Source: Nocardiopsis terrae
GTDB taxonomy: Bacteria; Actinomycetota; Actinomycetes; Streptosporangiales; Streptosporangiaceae
NCBI RefSeq assembly: GCF_014651695.1
Contig: NZ_BMXJ01000001.1
Location: forward strand, 40,845 to 104,844
Length of the DNA stretch: 64,000 nt
Reading direction: 5' to 3'
In this document: positions 26,884-35,394 of the stretch, one piece after another
How positions within the stretch are numbered: the first letter of the stretch is position 1
Layout: each line of letters begins with the position of its first letter
Notes under the pieces: model-generated
What the model saw: only the letters and a program-made list of their open reading frames with translations
Told to the model about the DNA's origin: nothing
Databases searched by the model: none
Position numbers and translations under genes: made by a program

Positions 26884-28004
26884 TACTGATTTATGATGTT
26901 TGGGTTGACGTCCGGGGGAGCTGGGAAGATCCAGGCCATGGAGCTTCCCCTCTCCTCTCCCCGCACCCCTGCCGAGTACGAGAAACGACGCCTGGTCGCC
27001 GCGGAGCTGTTCGACCAGGGCGAGCTGTCCCAAGCCGCGATCGCCCGCCTGCTCGGCGTGAGCAGACAAGCCGTCCACAAATGGCACACCGCCTTCAAGG
27101 GCGAGGGTCCCGCCGCGCTGGCCGCACGCCCCCGCGGCGCCGGACCCCTCCTGGACCACGAGCAGGAACGCGCCCTGGCAGCCCTGCTGGACTCCAGCCC
27201 CACCGAGTATGGCTGGCTCGACCAGTCCTGGACTTTGGACCGGATCAACCACCCCATCAGCGAACGCTTCGGCCTCTCCCAAGCCGATCCCTCCGGGGTG
27301 TGGCGCTTGCTGAAACGGATGGGATTCTCCCACCAGGTGCCCACTACCCGTGCCGCCGAACGCGACGAGGAAGAGGTCGACCGGTGGCGCACCCAGGTGT
27401 GGCCCCGGACCAAAAGAGCACGCTCAGACCCGCGGTGCGTGGATCGTCTTCGCTGATGAGTGCGGCACGAGCACGTCCCCGTCCACCCGCCGCACCTGGG
27501 GCCGACGGGGGCGCACCCCGCTGGTGGCCGCGCGTCGTGGCCGACGGGGACGGGCCAACACCGTCGGGCGGCTGTGCGTGCACCCCGCCACCGGAGAGGT
27601 GAAGCTGTTCCACACCGTGCAGTGCTCTGCGATCACCGTCGCGGTGCTGCCCGCCCTGTTGGATCGGCTGCACCGGGCTCTGCGGGGACCGGTGGTGCTG
27701 ATCTGGAACAACCACTCCTCCCATTCCGGCAAGAAGATGACCGCCCACCTCGCCGAACGGGACTGGATACAGGTGGTGTCCCTGCCCCGCTACGCGCCCG
27801 AGCTGAACCCGGTGGAGACGCTGTGGTCGCACCTGAAACGGGTGCTCAGAAGCCGTCTGTTCCGGAGCCTGGAGGAGCTGGAGCAGGTGATCAACGCTCA
27901 TCTGCGTCTGGTGCGCAAACGCACCGACCTGCTGCGGGGGTTCATCGATTCGGTCGGTTTGGAATCCTCACCCTTCCCGTCAACCAAATAATCAAAGATC
28001 AGTA
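26884..28004 (+). mobile_element. IS630-family insertion sequence
   Basis: The ends carry imperfect inverted repeats of about 27 bases: CTGATTTATGATGTTTGGGT on the left, and its counterpart ending ATCAG on the right (27978-28002), matching at about 21 of 27 positions. Each end abuts a TA dinucleotide (26884-26885 and 28003-28004), the target duplication expected for IS630. Length is about 1.12 kb, normal for the family. Confidence 0.85.
26938..27991 (+). pseudogene. IS630 transposase, frameshifted and with a catalytic Asp to Asn change
   Basis: The first frame (ATG 26938 to TGA 27456) gives the helix-turn-helix part (LSQAAIARLLGVSRQAVHKW). The catalytic part continues in the next frame from about 27415 to 27991 (AWIVFADECG, then NPVETLWSHLKR). 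The switch is at CCAAAAG (27410-27416), where one A too many breaks the frame; a programmed shift is possible. Of the DDE triad, D in FADECG and E in NPVE are kept, but the second site reads LIWNNHSSH where DN is expected. Both points suggest an inactive copy. Confidence 0.75.
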
Positions 28005-28097
28005 CCAGCCTCGATTCTTCAGTGGTGAGGGTTGCTTGAGGAGCGTTTCGGGTTCGTCCCGGTTTGTCTCACAGATGTGAGCGCGGGGCCTTCGCGT

Positions 28098-28135
28098 GTC
28101 GCTGTGGGCCGCGCCGGTCGCTGTGGGCCGCGCCG
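28098..28135. repeat. Two tandem 19-bp copies
   Basis: GTCGCTGTGGGCCGCGCCG occurs twice in direct tandem (28098-28116 and 28117-28135) in the non-coding gap between the IS630 end and the IS1380 remnant. No further copies are seen here. Confidence 0.85.
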
Positions 28136-28199
28136 GGCTCCACTGTCCCGGAGAAAGCTGCTCTCCTCCTTCCTGCTGCTCGTCGGGGTATCGACCGCA

Positions 28200-29359
28200 T
28201 CATCTGAGCAAGGGCAGGGCTGCCAACCGCTGCCAGACCGTCGTGAACACCTCAGCCCAGGGCCAGGAACGGTCGATGGCCAGGTGCCGAGTCAGCCTCG
28301 CGGTCAGGTGGTAGAAGCGGTAGCACATGGTGACCGGCTCGGCCACCTCCAGCGCCTCCTGGTCGTGCAGGGTGAGCAGCCGCAGCCACGCGTCCAGGTC
28401 ATGGGCGGTGTTAGCCGCCACCATCCAGCCGCGGTTGACTTCCCATCGTTGCGAGGGAAGGTTAGCCAGACCCATGGCCTTGTCGCACCGCACCCGGTCC
28501 TCGACCACCGCGTGGTGGCGGTGCAGCGCGTCCAACCACTGTGCGTGATGAGACCCGCCGATGCCACACACGGTTGATGCCGGTGGCGGTGCAGGGTTTT
28601 GGCGTGCCGCCCCGAGGGGCGCACCCGTCGCACGATCAGCCGCAGCCCTTGTGGCCAACCAGTACGGGTGTTGAGGCCGCCCAGCTCGGCGACCTGGTAC
28701 TCGGGGTCCGCGCTCGCGTCCTGGTTCAGAGCAGCCGGCCAGGCGCTCTGGGGCAGGGCCGCGATCGTTTCCTCGTCGGCGGTGGTGATGGCCCATCCGA
28801 CGGTGTAGCACACGGTACGCCGGGCGGTGTTCAGCCCTTCCAAGTAGTGGAGGAGGTCGTGGGTGACGCCGGCCCCGTCGATGCGAACCAGGGTCTCTGC
28901 TCGTGAGGCTCCAGGGATCTGGGCGAGCGCGGCATCCAGGACACGGATGTGGTCATCGACGGTGCTGGATCCGGCGTTGCCGGGCCGCAGTCGCATGGCC
29001 AGGCACCCGGAGGTGTTGGCGCACCATGCCGCGAGGGGTGGAAGCCGAAGGTGCGCTTGAAGGTGGGTGCGGCGCCTTCCTTGTTGGAGGAGGCGGTGAT
29101 GATGGTGGCGTCGGCGTCCAGCACGATCCATCCGGTGAGCGTCTTCCCGCGACCGTGAGGCTGGAGAACCCTCCAAGGCGCAGGGCAAGCAGATTCCACA
29201 CGTGGCGGCGGGCCCTGGCTCTGGCCTTGTTGAGCGTCTCCAGGAGGGTGTCGTCGATGGCGGCCAGGGTGCGGTGCAGGGCGGAGTCGGAGGCGGGGGC
29301 GCCCAGGAGCGGGATGTGGTGTGTTCCCGGGCGTTCGGCGCCGGAGAGATTCTGCGCTC
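28200..29359 (-). pseudogene. IS1380-family transposase remnant
   Basis: Read 5' to 3' on the minus strand, recognisable IS1380 transposase sequence occurs in four successive frames: TLAAIDDTLLETLNKARARA, then IVLDADATIITASSNKEGAA, then VRIDGAGVTHDLLHYLEG through YQVAELGGLNTRTGWPQG, then ALHRHHAVVEDRVRCDKAMG to the stop at 28200. At least three frameshifts separate them. The 5' end is cut off by the IS982 insertion at 29360, and no matching piece is visible beyond that element. The gene is dead. Confidence 0.8.
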
Positions 29360-30323
29360 CTAGACGAGTCTTTCCGAACACGTTCAGTGGTCGTAGGCGG
29401 TCAGCGAGCGGCTGACCGCCTGCCCCGTCTGGAAGTTGTGCCAGATCGCGGCAGAGAGCGCCAGCACCCGCTGGGCCACCCGCACACCCACGCCCTCGAC
29501 CGTGCGACCACCATGTTGTTCCAGGTCAAGCTGGCCCTTGAGCGTGTCATTCACCGACTCGATGAGCTGGCGGACCTTCTTCAGCATCGGCTCTCCCGGC
29601 CGCACAACCTCCCTCTTACGCGAGGGCCGCAACAGGGTGATGCCCTGTTCGGACAGTGAGCGCTCGAAGGGCTTGGAGGCGAAACCCTTGTCGGTGATCA
29701 GCAACAACCCCTGCCGGTCGACCACCAGATCGGCGTCCACTTCCAACATCGCTGCCAGCACCTGGCGCTCACCGATCTTGGCATCGGCCACAGACCACAG
29801 GATCGGCATGCCCGAGGGGCTACGACCGCAGCCCCCAGAAAAACGTGAGTGTGACGCGCAGTAGCCGTAGCTGGCCCAGCCCGCGGGTTCGGAGCGCTTG
29901 ACCGTGGGGCGCGACATCCCGCACGGCACCGGGGTGGAATCGGCGATCCACACCGTGTCGTACCAGAAGTCGGTGTCGGTTCCCAGGAGGCGGATGAGGC
30001 GTTTGATCTGCGGTAGGGCGGCTCTGAGTCGTTTGTTGTAGCCGGGTCCTTGAGGGATGAAGGGGAACATGTGGCGGTAGTGCGCGTTGGCGTAGCGCAG
30101 CCAGCGCGCTTCGGAGTGGAAGTCGAGCATGGCTTGCATGAGGGCCACGCACAGCAACTCGGAGTGACTGAGTTTGGGTGGCCGTCCGGGAAGTCTGGCG
30201 TTGGCGCGGTCGTCGTCGATTTCTACGTAGAGTGCGGTTACGAGGGTGTCCAGGTTCGTCGTCACAAACGATCATGGACACCCTCTCTGCGTGCGCTCAA
30301 GTCTTTCGGAAAGACTCGTCTAG
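29360..30323 (-). mobile_element. IS982-family insertion sequence
   Basis: CTAGACGAGTCTTTCCGAA (29360-29378) and its exact complement (30305-30323) bound a single transposase gene; total length about 964 bp. The outermost CTAG is a palindrome, so it cannot be decided whether it belongs to the 19-base terminal repeat or is a target duplication. The perfect repeats suggest a recent insertion, on top of an already decayed IS1380 copy. Confidence 0.85.
29384..30265 (-). CDS. IS982-family transposase
   Basis: 293 residues. Opening TTNLDTLVTALYVEIDDD, ADSTPVPCG, AGWASYGYCASHSRF and ITDKGF are characteristic of IS982 transposases. Candidate DDE residues are D in IADSTP, D in ITDKGF and E in the LIESVNDTLKGQLDLEQHGG region. 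Between SHSRF and GMPILW the expected FWGLRLHL-type stretch is replaced by SGGCGRSPS; the nucleotides look like a small deletion that leaves the frame open. The enzyme may therefore be impaired. Confidence 0.85.
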   Translation of the reverse strand: MTTNLDTLVTALYVEIDDDRANARLPGRPPKLSHSELLCVALMQAMLDFHSEARWLRYANAHYRHMFPFIPQGPGYNKRLRAALPQIKRLIRLLGTDTDFWYDTVWIADSTPVPCGMSRPTVKRSEPAGWASYGYCASHSRFSGGCGRSPSGMPILWSVADAKIGERQVLAAMLEVDADLVVDRQGLLLITDKGFASKPFERSLSEQGITLLRPSRKREVVRPGEPMLKKVRQLIESVNDTLKGQLDLEQHGGRTVEGVGVRVAQRVLALSAAIWHNFQTGQAVSRSLTAYDH

Positions 30324-30405
30324 GCGGCCCAGGTCACGTCCCGGGCACCCGCGGGTGTCTCCTGGGCTGCTCCGGCCCTTCCTGCGAAGAGAAACCCGGG
30401 GCGTG

Positions 30406-31953
30406 TCAGGCACCCGGGAAGGAGACCTCGGTCGCGGCATGCCGCACCTCGACCGCCGCGAGAGGCAGTGCCTCCACCAGGTCCGAGGCGCTGATCGGCG
30501 CACCGTCCCTCGCCAGCTCCGCCGCACGCCCGTGCAGGTAGGCGGCGCACATCGCGGCCTCCCAGGCCGGCAGCCCGGAGGCCAGCAGAGCCCCCGCAGC
30601 GCCCGAGAGCACGTCCCCCGAACCCGCCGTCGCCAGCAGCGGTGTACCCGTCGGGTTGACCGCTGCCGGGGCGCCGGGGTGCGCGATCACCGTCGTGGAC
30701 CCCTTCAGCAGCACGGTCGCCCCGTAGAGCGACGCCGCCCTGGTGGCGTGTTCGAGCCTGCGTGCCTCGATCTCGGCCCGGTCGGCGTCCGGCAGCAGCC
30801 GGGACAGCTCCCCGGCGTGCGGGGTGAGCAGGGTGTGCGCCGTGCGCCGACGCACCAGCTCGGCGAGGGAGGCGCTACCCGCCAGCAGGGTGAGCGCGTC
30901 CGCGTCGAGCAGTACCGGGCACTCGCTCTCCAGCACCGCCCGCAGCTCCCCGGCGTTGGCGGGGCCGGTGCCCCGGCCGGAACCGACCACCGCCGCCGAG
31001 ACCCGGCCCGGCCCCAGGTCGGTACTGTTCAGCGGGTCCAGGTTCAGCCCCACCGTCTCGGGCCAGCGCGCGATCACCTGCGCGAGGACGTCCTCACCGC
31101 CCCCGTAGCGGACCATGCCCACCCCCGTGCGCAGGGCACCTCCCACGCACAGGACCGCGGCGCCCCGGTACTGGTCGGACCCGGCGCGCACGGCCAGCAC
31201 GCCCCGACGGTACTTGTCGTCCTCAGCCGCGGGGGACGGGAGGAGGCGGGCGACGTCCACAGCCTGTGGACAGACCAGGTCGGCACCGGGCAGCTCCGGA
31301 GCCAGACCGATGTCGACGAGGTGCACCCGGCCCGCCCGCTCCGCACCCGGATCGACGAACAGGCCGGGCTTGTAGGTACCGAAGGTGACCGTGGCGTCCG
31401 CGCGCACCGCGTGCCCGGCCACCTCCCCGGTGTCGGCGTCCACCCCGCTCGGCAGGTCGACCGCCAGCACCGGGGCAGGAGAGTTCGAGGCGAGGGAGGC
31501 GAGTGCGGCGAAGGGTTCGCGCAGCCCGCCGCGGCCACCGATGCCGAGGAGGCCGTCGACGACGAGGTCCGTGTCGAACAACGCCGTCTCCACCTCCTCC
31601 GGGAGCGGAACGCCGAGGGACTCGGGGAACGCGGCGTCCCCGCCCCCGACCACCCGGCCACCCGCCGCACGCAGGGCCGCCAGACCGCCCGGGTGGGTGC
31701 GGCTCCCGGCGAGCACAGCGCGCACGAACGCACCGCGGGCGGCCAGGTCCGCCCCCGCGAAGAGCGCGTCGCCACCGTTGTCACCGCCGCCGACCAGCAG
31801 TGTGACCCTCGACCCGTAGACGCGGGGCAGCATGCGGGAGCAGTGGACGGCCAGGCCCGTGGCGGCGCGACGCATGAGCGCGCCTTCGGGCAGTCGGCTC
31901 ATGAGGGCCTGTTCGGCCGTACGGACGACACTGACGACATGGGCGGAGCGCAC
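30406..31953 (-). CDS. nnr: Bifunctional NAD(P)H-hydrate epimerase / ADP-dependent dehydratase
   Basis: 515 residues. N-terminal YjeF_N epimerase domain (~1-215: VVGGGDNGGDALF-type glycine motif at LLVGGGDNGGDALFAG, and DLPSGVDADTGEV) and C-terminal carbohydrate-kinase-like dehydratase domain (~230-515: KYRRGVLAVRAGS, TPHAGELSRLL, LLKGSTTVI, NPTGTPLLATAGSGDVLSG). It repairs NADHX and NADPHX in the cytoplasm. GTG 31953 has GGAGGTGA three bases before it. The gene stands alone here; alr and acpS neighbours often seen in actinobacteria are not in view. The IS982 insertion lies 80 bases downstream of its stop. Confidence 0.93.
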   Translation of the reverse strand: MRSAHVVSVVRTAEQALMSRLPEGALMRRAATGLAVHCSRMLPRVYGSRVTLLVGGGDNGGDALFAGADLAARGAFVRAVLAGSRTHPGGLAALRAAGGRVVGGGDAAFPESLGVPLPEEVETALFDTDLVVDGLLGIGGRGGLREPFAALASLASNSPAPVLAVDLPSGVDADTGEVAGHAVRADATVTFGTYKPGLFVDPGAERAGRVHLVDIGLAPELPGADLVCPQAVDVARLLPSPAAEDDKYRRGVLAVRAGSDQYRGAAVLCVGGALRTGVGMVRYGGGEDVLAQVIARWPETVGLNLDPLNSTDLGPGRVSAAVVGSGRGTGPANAGELRAVLESECPVLLDADALTLLAGSASLAELVRRRTAHTLLTPHAGELSRLLPDADRAEIEARRLEHATRAASLYGATVLLKGSTTVIAHPGAPAAVNPTGTPLLATAGSGDVLSGAAGALLASGLPAWEAAMCAAYLHGRAAELARDGAPISASDLVEALPLAAVEVRHAATEVSFPGA

Positions 31954-32165
31954 CGGTCACCTCCGAGGGGCGGGGTCGGGCCTCCCATCGTGGCGCATCC
32001 GGTTCGGAACACACCCGCACCGCCACGCACACCCGGGCGCTTTCCGGCGTACCCGCGCCCCGGAGAGGACCGCAGCATCCACAGAACATTAATCACTTTC
32101 GACTCATATAGCCCGTTGTCACGGGTTCACCACATAGAGAAGTCTTCGCTGGGGACAATAGGTGT

Positions 32166-33830
32166 ATGCCTCGACCGAGCAAATACGTATCCAGGTCCGA
32201 TCTGGGCTGGGGCACCTCCCCCGCCTCCCGAGCCAACCCCCGCTCCGGTCTCGTCATCCACTACGACAGCGTGAACCAGGGGCTCTCCGGCAAGGACCAC
32301 TCCGCCTGCCTCACCTACTGGCGCAACACCCGCAACTTCCACACCGGCCCCTCCCGGGGCTGGACGGACATCGGGTACTGCGTGGACGAGGAGACGGAGA
32401 TCCTCACCGAGAACGGCTGGCGCTCGTTCCGGCAGGTCCGCGCGGGCGACACCGCGCTCACCCTCGACCACACGACCGGGACCTCCCAGTGGCAGCCGGT
32501 CCAGGCCGTCAACGTCTTCCCGGCCACCGAACGCACCCTCGTCCGCATGCAGGGCCGCTCACACTCCTCCCTGACCACCCCGCACCACCGCTGGCCCGTG
32601 GAACGCGCCCCCCGCACCAGGCACGACGCCGAACACCCTCAGCCCGGGGAGCACTGGGCGACCACGGAAACACTCACCGCCCGGGACCTGATCAGGGCCG
32701 CCGCCCCCTGCGACCACCTGGCAGACGAACCCAAGTGGTCCCACACCCTGGTCGAAGAAGTAGCCAGAGCATGGGCCAGCAGGGCGAAGCCGAGCCCCCG
32801 CCTGCGAGAGCACCTCACGGAAGGGGTCCCCCGCCACGCGTTCCTCCGCGCCCTGACCCGGGAACAGCTGGACCTGCTGCTCAGGACCGCCGCACCGGAG
32901 GGGAGCGTCCCGGACCGGGCCTCGGCCGAGGCCCTCCAGTTCGCCGCCGTGCTGGCCGGACGGGCCGCGCACCTGCACCACGACGAACACGGCTGGGCCG
33001 TGGCACCCGACCACCGCTCCCTCCTCCCGATCAACCGCGACCAGGACGGCCTGACCCTCCGCGAGGAACCCTACGGCGGGCACATCTGGTGCCCCACCAC
33101 ACCGAACGGCACCTGGCTGGCCCGGCGGCGGGGGACGGTGTACTTCACCGGGAACTCCTTCATGGCCTGCCCGCACGGGTACGTCATCGAGGGGCGCGGG
33201 CTGTACCGCACCCAGGCGGCGCAGCCGGGAGGGAACTCATCGCACTACTCCTGCACCCTGGCGACCGGTCCGACCGACGCCATCACCCCCGAACAGATCA
33301 ACGCGGTCCGGATGCTGCGGCAGTGGCTGATGGAGCCCGACACCTCCATCGCCGGGGCCGTGCTGGGGCACCGCGACTTCATCTCCACCTCCTGCCCCGG
33401 TGACAGGGCCTACCAGCTCGTTCAGGACGGAACATTCACGCAGCCCCCCGGGGCCGTCACGGAAGGACTCGACTTGCTCGGACTCAAGGAAGGCGACGGC
33501 ATCCCCACCCCCTCCGAGGGGGTCAAGGCCGTCCAGAGGCTGATCGTGGCCGCCGGTTTCGGTGAGCACCTGGAGCCCTACGGGGTCGACGGCCAGTGGG
33601 GGAAGGGCACCAGCGCGGGTCTGCTCGCGGCCCGGCACTACGTGGGGTCGGGCGTCACCTCGATCAAGTCCATGACCGGCGAGTCCTACGCCCAGCTCAT
33701 CCGGGCGTGCGCCCGGCGGGAGGCGGAGCGGGCCGTGAAGGGACTGGACAGCCCCGACAGCGGGGGTGACGGTTCGCTGCCCGGCACGGAGACCGTCGAT
33801 GTGTCCGGCCAGCTGACCATCGAGCGGTAG
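32166..33830 (+). CDS. N-acetylmuramoyl-L-alanine amidase (PGRP/endolysin type) containing an intein
   Basis: 554 codons. The exteins join into an amidase_2/PGRP enzyme: H32 (VIHYD), Y71 (TDIGY), H402 and C410 (GHRDFISTSCPGD). The H-to-C spacing of eight matches the zinc site of T7 lysozyme, and Y71 the catalytic Tyr46. Residues 72-330 are an intein placed immediately after Y71. The C-terminus (~450-520) has a peptidoglycan-binding-like segment (VKAVQRLIVAAGF, GVDGQWGKGTSAGLLAARHY). No signal peptide, so release would need a holin or another route, as in phages. Mature length would be 295 residues. Start ATG 32166 has only a weak AGGTG. No other phage genes flank it. Confidence 0.88.
   Translation: MPRPSKYVSRSDLGWGTSPASRANPRSGLVIHYDSVNQGLSGKDHSACLTYWRNTRNFHTGPSRGWTDIGYCVDEETEILTENGWRSFRQVRAGDTALTLDHTTGTSQWQPVQAVNVFPATERTLVRMQGRSHSSLTTPHHRWPVERAPRTRHDAEHPQPGEHWATTETLTARDLIRAAAPCDHLADEPKWSHTLVEEVARAWASRAKPSPRLREHLTEGVPRHAFLRALTREQLDLLLRTAAPEGSVPDRASAEALQFAAVLAGRAAHLHHDEHGWAVAPDHRSLLPINRDQDGLTLREEPYGGHIWCPTTPNGTWLARRRGTVYFTGNSFMACPHGYVIEGRGLYRTQAAQPGGNSSHYSCTLATGPTDAITPEQINAVRMLRQWLMEPDTSIAGAVLGHRDFISTSCPGDRAYQLVQDGTFTQPPGAVTEGLDLLGLKEGDGIPTPSEGVKAVQRLIVAAGFGEHLEPYGVDGQWGKGTSAGLLAARHYVGSGVTSIKSMTGESYAQLIRACARREAERAVKGLDSPDSGGDGSLPGTETVDVSGQLTIER
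32379..33155 (+). other. Intein (259 residues) in the amidase gene
   Basis: The intein starts with C72 and ends with N330, followed by extein S331. Block A is CVDEETEILTENGWRSF with VRAGD; block B is GRSHSSLTTPHH (T137-x-x-H140); block F/G is WLARRRGTVYFTGN. The penultimate residue is Gly rather than His. The ~150 residues between blocks B and F contain no clear LAGLIDADG motif, but LDLLLRTAAPEGSV followed by ASAEALQFAAVLAGRAAHL reads like a worn-down DOD endonuclease half. The exteins rejoin as DIGY-SFMACPHGYVIEGRG. Confidence 0.85.
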
Positions 33831-34517
33831 GACCGGCACCCTCAGCGTGCACCTTCCAACCGACAGCACCCCGGGGGGCGCCCCTGCACCCCCAGGGGAT
33901 TGCCGCGTTTGTCAGGCTCCCGCACCCAGGGGGTTCAGGCCCTCACCATGCGCTGTCGTAGGGCGTGCGGTGCAAACCCCCTCAGACCCAGGGGGTCACA
34001 GAACGTGCAGGTGCTCTCTCGCCTGTAGTGGTGGGGATTGGCCGGAGAGCGGTGGGCGGCGCCCGACCACAGGGGGTTTTCGCCAGTGGTGGGGACACGT
34101 ATCCCTGGAACACGTCAGCAGTCCAGGGGGTTGGCGGGCTACTGGCCTCACCCTTTTCCGGAACCAGACGTAGAACCCGACCGCACGTCCCGCGAGGTGC
34201 GTAGCGGCCTCCGAGTACGCCTTACCCCAGCCCCCACAGGGCCCGGCCGGACGAACACCGGGCCCAAGCCACCCCAGGGGGTGTCCTGAACCCCCACCGC
34301 AACCCGCCCGAACCCGCACCCGGGCAGCCCCCTCCGCCGCAGCGAGTCTTGAACACTGCCCCAAGCCCCAACCCACCCGAACCCCCACCCACTCCCGTAA
34401 CCCACACCCCCGTACAGGCTGAGTACGAGGCAGTACATCCGGGGTACTACAGTCTGTCGTAGTTTGGTTCGGTCCGCTGACATGGGCGGACACGCGTGGT
34501 GTGCGAGTGGAGGAAGC
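33831..34517. other. Non-coding stretch with dispersed CAGGGGG motifs
   Basis: No convincing gene in 690 bases. At least five copies of CAGGGGG followed by T (near 33924, 33988, 34068, 34119 and 34273) plus CCAGGGGA near 33890 are spread at irregular spacing. The last 150 bases are strongly C-rich on the plus strand (runs such as CCCACCC), and AGTAC-N7-GTACT near 34433 forms a small palindrome. Possible roles are a multi-copy binding site, a non-coding RNA or a decayed gene; I cannot decide. Confidence 0.5.
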
Positions 34518-34880
34518 GTGGTCGACTGGCTGACCATGGCCATTCAGATGGTGTCGTTGGCGATGGCCGTGTGGTGCCTCATCTCGACCTTCCGCGACCA
34601 GCCCATGTTGGTCCCGCACCTGATCGGCGTGGGTGTCCTGTGGCTGCTGGTGCTTGGGCAGGTCGGTGCGACCGTGGTGACCATGGTCGGCGGCGAACGC
34701 CCTGACGAGATGGTCATGTTCGTGTCCTATCTCGCGACCGTGGTACTGCTGCCCCCCGCCTGTGCCGTGTGGGGTTTCATGGAGCGCACCAAGTGGGGAC
34801 CGGCCGTGATCGCCTTCGCCTGTCTGATCCTTCCGGTGCTGATGGTCCGTATCGAGCAGTTGTGGAGCCCTGTTGTCTGA
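34518..34880 (+). CDS. Small four-helix membrane protein
   Basis: 120 residues, almost entirely hydrophobic with four predicted helices (TMAIQMVSLAMAVWCLIS; LIGVGVLWLLVLGQVGATVV; MVMFVSYLATVVLLPPACAV; AVIAFACLILPVLMV). GTG 34518 with GGAGG four bases upstream is a better start than the open-frame start at 34464. It overlaps the next gene by eight bases. Such pairs occur beside rhodanese genes in actinobacteria, but no function is assigned. Confidence 0.75.
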   Translation: MVDWLTMAIQMVSLAMAVWCLISTFRDQPMLVPHLIGVGVLWLLVLGQVGATVVTMVGGERPDEMVMFVSYLATVVLLPPACAVWGFMERTKWGPAVIAFACLILPVLMVRIEQLWSPVV

Positions 34881-35322
34881 GGCACCGGAAACCGGGCCCG
34901 TCGCCGACCGGACTCTGCGCACCGGCCCCGGAAGAGTGCTGGTCGCGGTGTACGCGGTGTTCGCTCTCGCCGCGACCGCGCGCGGGAGCTACCAACTGGT
35001 GACGCGTTTCGAGGAGGCCCCTGCGGCGTACGGCCTGTCCGTGCTCGCCGGGGTGGTCTACCTGGTCGCCGCCGTCGGTCTGGCCCGTGCGGGGCGCACC
35101 TCTCGGGTGGTGGCCCTGGTCTCGGTGTCCGTGGAGATGGCCGGAGTGCTCGTGGTGGGCGCGCTGAGCGTGTTCGCGTCCGGGGTGTTCCCGGACGACA
35201 CCGTGTGGTCCGGTTTCGGTAGCGGATACCTGTTCATTCCACTGGTACTGCCTGCCCTCGGTCTGTGGTGGATCCTGCATGTCCACCGCCTGGACCGCGA
35301 AGCCCAGGCCACCGGGGCCTGA
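34873..35322 (+). CDS. Integral membrane protein, partner of preceding gene
   Basis: 149 residues with four helices after a hydrophilic N-terminus (VLVAVYAVFALAATARG; AAYGLSVLAGVVYLVAAVGL; VVALVSVSVEMAGVLVVGAL; YLFIPLVLPALGLWWILHVH). TTG 34873 is preceded by GGAG at five bases and overlaps the previous stop, so the two are translationally coupled. Not recognised beyond a conserved actinobacterial membrane protein. The rhodanese gene follows 72 bases later on the same strand. Confidence 0.75.
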   Translation: MSEAPETGPVADRTLRTGPGRVLVAVYAVFALAATARGSYQLVTRFEEAPAAYGLSVLAGVVYLVAAVGLARAGRTSRVVALVSVSVEMAGVLVVGALSVFASGVFPDDTVWSGFGSGYLFIPLVLPALGLWWILHVHRLDREAQATGA

Positions 35323-35394
35323 CCTGCCGGTCGAACCACCACTGAGGGTCGAGGCACAGAGACCCTCCGGTTCCGCAGTCACTAGGCTGTCGCC

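Noticed and set aside
30178..32274. 698-codon plus-strand frame across nnr
   Set aside because: Shadow of the nnr gene; no domain and no plausible start.
32166..34517. A prophage around the intein-containing amidase
   Set aside because: No capsid, tail, terminase, integrase or att-like repeats are visible nearby; only the amidase suggests a phage origin.
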